The notes beneath the pieces were generated by a model that was given only the letters and a program-made list of their open reading frames with translations, did not search any database and was not told the origin of the DNA. A program made the translations under genes and the position numbers. Positions 1-5,149 of a stretch of DNA of 6,551 nucleotides are shown here, one piece after another. Every line of letters starts with the position of its first letter. The first letter of the stretch is position 1. This DNA comes from Fen-1258 sp027348115 (GTDB lineage: Bacteria > Bacteroidota > Ignavibacteria > Ignavibacteriales > Melioribacteraceae). Location of the stretch: contig DAIEQA010000032.1 of assembly GCA_027348115.1 (NCBI GenBank), positions 1-6,551 on the forward strand, in the 5' to 3' direction.

Positions 1-5
1 ATATT

Positions 6-49
6 TTTTATAATTAACACCGCGATTAATCGCGGCGTTAATTATAAAA
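6..49. repeat. Long near-perfect palindrome with GC core
   Basis: Positions 6-26 pair with 29-49 with a single A/C mismatch (19 with 36). The outer arms are AT-rich (TTATAATTAAC at 8-18 against GTTAATTATAA at 37-47). The centre is the self-complementary CGCGATTAATCGCG at 21-34. As RNA it would be a hairpin of about 20 pairs with a TTAA loop. No T run follows on either strand, so it is not a textbook intrinsic terminator. It could be the processed 3' end of an upstream transcript, a dimeric protein-binding site, or a dispersed extragenic palindrome. The structure is directly visible; the role is not. Confidence 0.75.
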
Positions 50-62
50 TGATATGGCTCTT

Positions 63-82
63 AAACTGTTTCAACAGTTTTT
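63..82 (+). terminator. Candidate terminator hairpin of the upstream gene
   Basis: AAACTGTT (63-70) and AACAGTTT (73-80) are perfect inverted repeats around TC, and the hairpin runs into five T residues (78-82). The stem is only 8 pairs at most, is weak in GC, and the T run is partly used in the stem, so termination would be modest. It lies between an off-window upstream gene and the proline dehydrogenase, where a terminator is expected. It could instead be an 18-base operator-like dyad. Confidence 0.4.
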
Positions 83-149
83 GAAACCGAGTGTTTAATC
101 CACACAACTGATTAACTTAATAAATATTTTCTGAAAGGCAGGGTGTTAA

Positions 150-1076
150 GTGAGTATATCGCGCAGCATTCTTCTTTGGGCATCCGAAAATTCGTGGATG
201 CGTTTTCATGTACCCAATTGGAAATTTGTTAGAACCGCAGTCAAAAAATTCATGCCCGGCGAAAATGTTGAAGACGCTCTTAATGCCGCAAAGCAATTTC
301 AGGGAAACTCAATTCCAACAATCTTTACACGTTTGGGCGAGAACATTAAGGACCTGACAGAAGGTGAGGTTGTAAAGAATCATTATCTTGAATTAATAGA
401 TAGAATTGCCGAACGAAAATTAGATATAGAGATATCTCTCAAACTTACCCAGCTTGGTTTTGATATTTCTTCTGATGAAACTTACGGACGATTTAAAACC
501 ATTGCCCGCAAAGCAAAAGAGAAACTCGGCAACGATGTTTGGATCGATATGGAAGGAAGCGCTTATACACAAGCGACTGTTGGGTTTTATAAAAAAATAA
601 AATCGGAGATTGACAATGTTGGTTTGTGCGTTCAAGCTTATTTATTCCGCACAGAAAAAGATCTGGAAAATTTATTTTCGGTTAATCCGAAAATTAGATT
701 GGTAAAAGGCGCTTACAAAGAACCGGCTAACGTTGCGTTCGTAAAGAAAGAAGATGTAGATCAAAATTATCTCCATCTTTCTAAGATACTTATGAAAGGG
801 ATCTCCGAAAGAAATATTAGGATCGCATTTGCAACACACGACGGAAGTTTGTGCGAACAGATCATTAGAGAATCAAAGCATTACAGCGTACCTAAAGATA
901 AATTCGAATTTCAAATGCTCTACGGTATTAAGCCCGGACTTCAAAAAGAATTATCCGAACACGATTACAAACTGCGCGTACTAATAAGTTACGGCGAATT
1001 TTGGTATCCGTGGTATATGAGGCGTTTAGCCGAGCGTCCCGCGAATATTTGGTTTGTGTTAAAAAATATTTTCTAG
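150..1076 (+). CDS. Proline dehydrogenase, monofunctional (possibly hydroxyproline-oxidising)
   Basis: This FAD enzyme of the PRODH beta/alpha-barrel family oxidises L-proline to 1-pyrroline-5-carboxylate, normally passing electrons to membrane quinone. Its 308 residues match the short stand-alone bacterial form, not the PutA fusion. Visible hallmarks are ISLKLTQLG (95-103, active-site Lys98), WIDMEGSAYT (131-140), RLVKGAYKEP (183-192), ATHD (228-231), FEFQMLYG (252-259), and the C-terminal YMRRLAERPAN (289-299), whose Arg291/Arg292 pair binds the substrate carboxylate in the family. The GTG start is forced upstream by an in-frame TAA at 147-149. Family similarity begins by residue 5, and AAAGG lies at 134-138. 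The motif before the Arg pair reads RVLISYG (276-282), where proline-specific enzymes usually have Tyr at the third position. This may bear on hydroxyproline use. It is the first gene of a co-directional run that also contains the next pathway enzyme, P5C dehydrogenase. The family call is near certain; substrate preference is inference. Confidence 0.95.
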   Translation: MSISRSILLWASENSWMRFHVPNWKFVRTAVKKFMPGENVEDALNAAKQFQGNSIPTIFTRLGENIKDLTEGEVVKNHYLELIDRIAERKLDIEISLKLTQLGFDISSDETYGRFKTIARKAKEKLGNDVWIDMEGSAYTQATVGFYKKIKSEIDNVGLCVQAYLFRTEKDLENLFSVNPKIRLVKGAYKEPANVAFVKKEDVDQNYLHLSKILMKGISERNIRIAFATHDGSLCEQIIRESKHYSVPKDKFEFQMLYGIKPGLQKELSEHDYKLRVLISYGEFWYPWYMRRLAERPANIWFVLKNIF

Positions 1077-1078
1077 AA

Positions 1079-1130
1079 CCATCCCCTATTTCCCCCTCCT
1101 TAATAAGGAGGGGGATTAAAGGGGGAAGTC
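1079..1130 (+). repeat. Extragenic palindromic repeat, copy 1
   Basis: CCCCCTCCTT (1092-1101) and AAGGAGGGGG (1105-1114) form a perfect 10-pair stem with loop AAT. Flanking CCCCT and AGGGG can extend it as a second tier. The unit ends in GGGGGAAGTC at 1121-1130. A related 52-base unit occurs at 5087-5138 with the same order of parts and the same GAAGTC end. Both sit between genes just ahead of a ribosome binding site. This looks like a member of a dispersed C/G-rich palindrome family; no transposase is nearby. Without a T run it is unlikely to be a strong terminator, but it may pause or stabilise the operon mRNA. Confidence 0.7.
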
Positions 1131-1131
1131 G

Positions 1132-1142
1132 AAAGAGGTGAT
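1132..1142 (+). promoter_or_regulatory. Extended Shine-Dalgarno site of the aldolase gene
   Basis: AAAGAGGTGAT directly abuts the ATG at 1143 and matches the full anti-Shine-Dalgarno complement AAGGAGGTGAT at 10 of 11 positions. GAGG ends 4 bases before the start, which is tight. It lies one base after the palindromic repeat, so the hairpin may affect its accessibility. It fixes the start codon of the aldolase. Confidence 0.75.
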
Positions 1143-2030
1143 ATGAAAAAACTTTACGGCATTATGCCGCCAATCGCAACACCGTTTATTAATGACGGGA
1201 TAGCGCTTAATAAGCTTTCGGAAAATTTTTCAAGATGGAATAAAACCGGTTTGAGCGGCTTTGTAGTTATGGGCTCAAACGGTGAAAGTGTTTTTCTTAC
1301 ACGCGATGAAAAATTAAAACTCGTCGAAGCAGTAAAGAAAAATATTACTGATGATAAACTTTTAATTGCCGGCACCGGCTCGGATTCGATTAAAGATACT
1401 ATTTCATTATCGAATGATGCGGCAAATCTTGGTGCCGATTATGCTCTAATTCTTACTCCTTCGTTTTATAAATCTGAGATGAAACCTGCGGCGTATATAA
1501 AATATTTTTCCGCAGTTGCGGATCAAACAAAAGTACCGGTTATAATATACAACGTTCCAAAATTCACCGGTGTGGATATCGAGGCGGAAACAGTTGCTAA
1601 ACTTTCCGAGCACGAGAATATTGCCGGAATAAAAAACAGTTCGGAAAATATTCGCCAAACAACCGAGATGATCGATCAAACCCGGGAAGATTTTGCGGTG
1701 ATAGCCGGAACTGCTTCGGTGCTGTATGCCGGTATAACCGCGGGCTCTGTCGGCGGCATTTTAGCTCTTGCTAATATCGCCCCGGACGAATGCGTGCAAA
1801 TACAAAAACTGGTTGAAGCCGGAGATCATTCCAAAGCGATAGAACTTCAAAAGAAAATGCTTCCGGTTAATAAAGCTATAACTGCAAAGTACGGAGTTGC
1901 CGGTCTTAAAGCCGCAATGGATATGCTCGGTTATTTCGGCGGAGAACCGCGCGCACCTTTATCAAAATTAGGCGATGAAGACAAGCAACATCTAAAACAA
2001 ATTTTAGTTAACGCAGAACTTTTACATTGA
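1143..2030 (+). CDS. DapA/NAL-superfamily aldolase, probable 4-hydroxy-2-oxoglutarate aldolase (HOGA-like)
   Basis: This class I (Schiff-base) aldolase is 295 residues long, the usual single-barrel length. The carboxylate-binding loop is GSNGE (44-48), the catalytic tyrosine is Tyr136 in YNVP (136-139), and the Schiff-base lysine is Lys164 in GIKNSSEN (162-169). True dihydrodipicolinate synthase has GTTGE and an arginine after YNVPS that holds aspartate semialdehyde. Here the stretch is YNVPKFTG, with Phe in place of that Arg, so lysine synthesis is unlikely. Similarity to animal HOGA1, recalled from memory, is strong: the GSNGE loop, a Ser after the lysine, GSVGGILALANI (201-212), and the C-terminal GLKAAMD...GYFGG..RAPL block (254-273). 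HOGA1 splits 4-hydroxy-2-oxoglutarate into pyruvate and glyoxylate. Its neighbours are proline dehydrogenase upstream and a glyoxylate-type aminotransferase 66 bases downstream, which fits that role. Other 2-oxo-acid aldolase activities (KDG or sialic acid type) remain possible. Confidence 0.9.
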   Translation: MKKLYGIMPPIATPFINDGIALNKLSENFSRWNKTGLSGFVVMGSNGESVFLTRDEKLKLVEAVKKNITDDKLLIAGTGSDSIKDTISLSNDAANLGADYALILTPSFYKSEMKPAAYIKYFSAVADQTKVPVIIYNVPKFTGVDIEAETVAKLSEHENIAGIKNSSENIRQTTEMIDQTREDFAVIAGTASVLYAGITAGSVGGILALANIAPDECVQIQKLVEAGDHSKAIELQKKMLPVNKAITAKYGVAGLKAAMDMLGYFGGEPRAPLSKLGDEDKQHLKQILVNAELLH

Positions 2031-2096
2031 GTAAGTGAGTGATTAATTGTTTGCTGGCTTACCTGCTGTAAAAAAAGATTTAAGGAGATTTCTTAA

Positions 2097-3218
2097 ATGC
2101 ATCCGAATTCATTCAAACCTATAAAAAGAATTTTAATGGGGCCAGGTCCGTCAAATGTTCACCCGCAGGTATTGGAAGCGATGTCTAAAGCTCCGCTCGG
2201 GCATCTCGATCCGCAATTCATAGAACTGATGGACGATATAAAATCATTGCTGAAGTACACATTCAAAACGGAAAGCGATTCAACATTCATCCTCTCCGGC
2301 CCGGGCTCGCTTGGCATGGAAGCGTGCCTTGTGAATATTGTTGAACCGGGCGATAAAGTTGCTGTGTGCGTCGGCGGTTACTTTGCAAACCGGATGACAC
2401 AAATTGTAGATAAAATCGGCGGACAAACAGTAATGGTAAAAGAAGCATGGGGACGCGCCATCGATCCGCAAAAACTTGAAGACGCGCTGAATGCAAATCC
2501 CGACACAAAAGTTGTTGCGTTTGTTCACGCAGAAACCTCCACCGGTGCTTTATCAAACATAAAACAGCTTTCGAAAATTGCACACAAACATAATTGCTTA
2601 GTGATTGCGGACGTTGTCACTTCACTCGGCACAACAGAAATTAATGTTGATGAGTGGCAGCTTGATGCCGCGTATTCTTGCTCACAAAAAGGATTGGCGT
2701 GTGTTGCGGGAATGTCGCCCATTACATTCAGCGACCGAGCTGTTAATCACATCAAACAAAGAAAGACCCCTGTTCAAAGCTGGTTTAGCGATTTGAATCT
2801 TCTTTCTGGTTACTGGAGCGGCGGACCTAAGAGAATGTATCATCATACAGCACCGAGTAATCAATTTTATGGAATGCACGAAGCGCTATTAGTTCTTAAA
2901 GAAGAAGGAATTGAAAACGCATGGCGCCGTCATAAAGAGAATAGCGTAAAGTTTATTTCGCGATTAAAACAAATTGGTCTTGAACCTTTTGTACCTGAAG
3001 GTGAAAGAATTCCAAATCTAATCACTGTAAAAATTCCGGAAGGAGTCAACGATACGGCAGTTAGAAGTGAACTACTAAACAAGCACAATCTGGAAATCGG
3101 CGCAGGACTCGGCGAACTAGCCGGCAAAATCTGGCGCATAGGATTGATGGGCTACAACTCAAACGAGAAGATGATAGATTTCTGCATCAGCGCATTGAAA
3201 GATATACTGGGAAAATAA
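2097..3218 (+). CDS. Class V PLP aminotransferase, alanine-glyoxylate aminotransferase-like
   Basis: The protein has 373 residues and the fold type I class V layout of AGXT/serine-pyruvate aminotransferases. Visible motifs are the N-terminal MGPGPSNVHP (14-23), the phosphate-binding SGPGSLGMEA (67-76), ETSTG (146-150), DVVTSLG (172-178, Asp172 facing the PLP ring nitrogen), SCSQKGL (194-200, PLP-lysine Lys198), RMYHHT (246-251) and WRIGLMGYN (346-354, Arg347 expected to bind the substrate carboxylate). The order and wording of these blocks track human AGXT as I remember it. Likely reaction: glyoxylate plus alanine gives glycine plus pyruvate. Next to a hydroxyoxoglutarate aldolase this would remove the glyoxylate produced. 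AAGGAG at 2082-2087 lies 9 bases before the ATG. Alternatives within the family are serine-glyoxylate or ureidoglycine-glyoxylate aminotransferase; nothing nearby suggests purine or C1 pathways. The family is secure, the exact amino donor is not. Confidence 0.92.
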   Translation: MHPNSFKPIKRILMGPGPSNVHPQVLEAMSKAPLGHLDPQFIELMDDIKSLLKYTFKTESDSTFILSGPGSLGMEACLVNIVEPGDKVAVCVGGYFANRMTQIVDKIGGQTVMVKEAWGRAIDPQKLEDALNANPDTKVVAFVHAETSTGALSNIKQLSKIAHKHNCLVIADVVTSLGTTEINVDEWQLDAAYSCSQKGLACVAGMSPITFSDRAVNHIKQRKTPVQSWFSDLNLLSGYWSGGPKRMYHHTAPSNQFYGMHEALLVLKEEGIENAWRRHKENSVKFISRLKQIGLEPFVPEGERIPNLITVKIPEGVNDTAVRSELLNKHNLEIGAGLGELAGKIWRIGLMGYNSNEKMIDFCISALKDILGK

Positions 3219-3240
3219 TTTCTATCCAGAATTTAATAGC

Positions 3241-3316
3241 ACACAGATCAAACAGATGGAACTGATCGTCAATGATAAATATCGGTTATTATCTGTTTAA
3301 TCTGTTATATCTGCGT
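3241..3316. repeat. Imperfect inverted repeat with 9-base periodic arms
   Basis: The left arm (3241-3266) and right arm (3291-3316) match as reverse complements at about 20 of 26 positions around a 24-base centre. Inside each arm a short word recurs every 9 bases: CAGAT at 3244 and 3253, with CTGAT at 3262; and ATCTG at 3291, 3300 and 3309. It is non-coding and lies between the aminotransferase and P5C dehydrogenase genes. It resembles dispersed intergenic repeats of this ATCTG type that I recall from other genomes. No T run follows, so a terminator role is doubtful. Confidence 0.65.
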
Positions 3317-3436
3317 TCTATTATGGTACTGTTTGGAAAGTTTATATCTTTTAGTCTTAGATGCACCTCGTCATTTCATCTAATTTTCCTAATTTTGAAG
3401 CACTAAAAAATTCTTTTAACGAAAGAAGGTTTAAAT

Positions 3437-3970
3437 ATGTCAAACGCAATTTTTAATATTCCTCTCCCGGAAAACGAACCCGTTAAGAACTACGCCCCCG
3501 GATCGCCGGAACGAACAGCGCTTAAATCTAAACTTGCTGAAATGCAAAACCAGGTTATCGATATTCCTATTATAATCGGCGGAAAAGAAGTTAGAACCGG
3601 CGATACCGACAACTGTGTTATGCCGCATAATCACAAACATGTTTTGGCAAAGTATCACAAAGCTGGAACAAAAGAAGTTGGGATGGCAATCGACTCTGCG
3701 ATGGAAGCACACAAAATTTGGTCGCGCATGGAATGGTATGATCGTGCATCAGTCATGTTGAGAGCAGCCGATCTTTTGGGATTAACCGAATGGCGCTACA
3801 TCATGAACTCGGCAACTATGCTTGGACAAAGTAAAAATCCTTTCCAGGCAGAGATTGATTCTGCGGCAGAGTTAGCAGACTTCTTCAGATTCAACGCATA
3901 CTACGCGATGAAGATTTATCAAGAGCAGCCACTTCATTCTCCTTTCGGAATGTGGAATAGGATGGAATAA
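3437..3970 (+). CDS. N-terminal piece of P5C dehydrogenase (177 residues, ends at the premature TAA)
   Basis: This piece holds the N-terminal arm (PGSPERTALKSKL, 21-33), the first strands of the NAD domain and the conserved MLGQSKNPFQAEIDSAAEL stretch (128-146) followed by FFRFNAYYA (149-157). It carries no catalytic cysteine, glutamate or oxyanion asparagine and cannot be an active dehydrogenase alone. It starts at the true gene start with a good ribosome binding site. Listed separately because a gene caller will report it as its own protein. Confidence 0.6.
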   Translation: MSNAIFNIPLPENEPVKNYAPGSPERTALKSKLAEMQNQVIDIPIIIGGKEVRTGDTDNCVMPHNHKHVLAKYHKAGTKEVGMAIDSAMEAHKIWSRMEWYDRASVMLRAADLLGLTEWRYIMNSATMLGQSKNPFQAEIDSAAELADFFRFNAYYAMKIYQEQPLHSPFGMWNRME

Positions 3971-4051
3971 CGTCCGCTCGAAGGATTTATATTTGCGGTA
4001 GCTCCTTTCAACTTTACTTCAATTGCCGGAAACCTTCCAACTTCCCCCGCG

Positions 4052-5074
4052 TTGATGGGAACTGTTGCGTTAATGAAACCAGCGTCAAGTGCAGTCTACT
4101 CGGGTTACTGGATAATGAAATTGTTGGAAGCCGCTGGAATGCCTGCAGGCGTTATTAATTTTATTCCGGGTTCCGGTTCAAAGGTCGGCAATCCTGTTTT
4201 GGATTCGGAATACTTCGGCGGAATTCACTTTACCGGAAGTACCCCGACATTTCAATCGATGTGGAGAACCGCCGCAAATAATTTATCAAAGTACAAATCT
4301 TATCCAAGATTAGTAGGCGAAACAGGCGGTAAGGATTTTATTTTCGCACACGCAAGTTCGGATGTAACTGCTTTAGGCGTTGCTCTTATCCGCGGTTCGT
4401 TTGAATACCAAGGACAAAAATGTTCGGCGGTGTCGCGCGCGTATATTCCTAAATCAATCTGGCCCAAGCTGAAGGATTATATTGTAAGCGAAATCAAAAC
4501 GATTAAGATGGGCGATCCGTCCGACTTTACAAATTTCTTCAACGCGGTTATAGATAAGAATGCTTTCAACACAATAACTGAGTATATCAAGTTTGCAAAG
4601 TCTTCCAGCGAAGCGGAAATTATTGCCGGCGGAAATTTTGACGACTCCGTTGGATACTTCATCGGACCGACGGTGATTGTTACTACAAATCCGAAATTCA
4701 AAACTATGGAAGAAGAAATCTTTGGGCCGGTTTTAACAATCTATGTTTACGACGACAACAAATACGAAGAAACGCTTCACCTTTGCGACGAGACTTCGCC
4801 TTACTCTTTAACCGGCGCAATATTCGCACAGGACCGGGTTGCTATCGAACTTGCGAATAATATACTAATTAACGCAGCGGGCAACTTTTACATTAACGAT
4901 AAACCGACCGGAGCCGTTGTTGGTCAGCAGCCGTTTGGCGGCGCCCGCGCAAGCGGCACAAACGATAAGGCAGGCAGCTACTTGAATTTGCTTCGCTGGG
5001 TTTCGGCGCGCACTATTAAAGAAAATTTCATTCCGCCGAAAGATTATCGCTATCCGTTTATGAGTGAAAAATAA
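4052..5074 (+). CDS. C-terminal piece of P5C dehydrogenase (from TTG 4052 or ATG 4055)
   Basis: This piece has the cofactor and catalytic core: FTGSTPTF, GETGGKD, QGQKCSA, EEIFGPV and the C-terminal NDKPTG...QQPFGGARASGTNDKAG block. The first usable start codons (TTG 4052, ATG 4055) have no convincing ribosome binding site and lie inside the conserved PALMG segment. A product begun there would miss about 27 conserved residues after the stop, including the APFNF loop (Asn192), so independent function is unlikely. This supports treating the two pieces as one broken or misread gene. Confidence 0.55.
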   Translation: MMGTVALMKPASSAVYSGYWIMKLLEAAGMPAGVINFIPGSGSKVGNPVLDSEYFGGIHFTGSTPTFQSMWRTAANNLSKYKSYPRLVGETGGKDFIFAHASSDVTALGVALIRGSFEYQGQKCSAVSRAYIPKSIWPKLKDYIVSEIKTIKMGDPSDFTNFFNAVIDKNAFNTITEYIKFAKSSSEAEIIAGGNFDDSVGYFIGPTVIVTTNPKFKTMEEEIFGPVLTIYVYDDNKYEETLHLCDETSPYSLTGAIFAQDRVAIELANNILINAAGNFYINDKPTGAVVGQQPFGGARASGTNDKAGSYLNLLRWVSARTIKENFIPPKDYRYPFMSEK

Positions 5075-5086
5075 GCCTACTTTTTA

Positions 5087-5138
5087 ACCCCACCCTTTGT
5101 CCCTCCCCTTACTAAGGGGAGGGATCCTGGGAGAAGTC
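5087..5138 (+). repeat. Extragenic palindromic repeat, copy 2
   Basis: CCCTCCCCTTA (5101-5111) and TAAGGGGAGGG (5113-5123) are perfect inverted repeats around one C, giving a 10-pair stem with an ACT loop. The tail GGGAGAAGTC (5129-5138) matches the GGGGGAAGTC tail of the unit at 1079-1130, and the C-rich leader is also shared. The arms differ in sequence between the two copies yet still pair, which points to conserved pairing. It lies just ahead of the peptidase ribosome binding site (AAGGA, 5139-5143). Confidence 0.7.
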
Positions 5139-5149
5139 AAGGATAAAAC

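Larger units (their letters stand above)
3437..5074 (+). pseudogene. pruA: L-glutamate gamma-semialdehyde (P5C) dehydrogenase, ALDH4A1 type, interrupted by an in-frame TAA
   Basis: Reading one frame throughout gives 545 codons before the final TAA, close to the usual length of ALDH4-type P5C dehydrogenase. The only break is TAA at 3968-3970 (codon 178). It falls in WNRME-stop-RPLEGF, where the family normally has Tyr (MEYRPLEGF), so one base change from TAT or TAC explains it. Downstream blocks are intact: APFNF with oxyanion Asn192, FTGSTPTF (265-272), GETGGKD with general-base Glu295, QGQKCSA with nucleophile Cys329, EEIFGPV (426-432) and NDKPTGAVVGQQPFGG (487-502). The enzyme oxidises glutamate semialdehyde to glutamate with NAD+, following proline dehydrogenase, and also 4-hydroxyglutamate semialdehyde in hydroxyproline breakdown. 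AAGG at 3426-3429 precedes the ATG. There is no sign of decay elsewhere in the gene, so a sequencing error, a fresh mutation or readthrough are all possible. Family certain; working state unknown. Confidence 0.92.

Noticed and set aside
81..126. Promoter for the proline dehydrogenase gene (TTGAAA at 81-86, AT-rich TAATAAATA at 118-126)
   Set aside because: The boxes are not at a proper spacing, and the Bacteroidota TAnnTTTG form is also not clearly present; a promoter is likely here but I cannot place it.
2031..2062. GTAAG...CTTAC pairing between the aldolase and the aminotransferase genes
   Set aside because: Only 5 pairs with a loop of more than 20 bases and no T run; likely chance.
2280..2879. 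Several overlapping minus-strand open frames inside the aminotransferase gene
   Set aside because: They lie wholly within a strongly conserved plus-strand enzyme, carry no recognisable motif and have no ribosome binding site; they are frame shadows.
3332..3352. TTTG and TATCTTTT as a Bacteroidota-type promoter before the P5C dehydrogenase
   Set aside because: The two elements are only 9 bases apart, about half the usual spacing, and the second is an imperfect match.
3437..5074. P5C dehydrogenase as a naturally split two-gene enzyme
   Set aside because: No ribosome binding site at the second piece, and restart would drop the conserved loop carrying the oxyanion asparagine.
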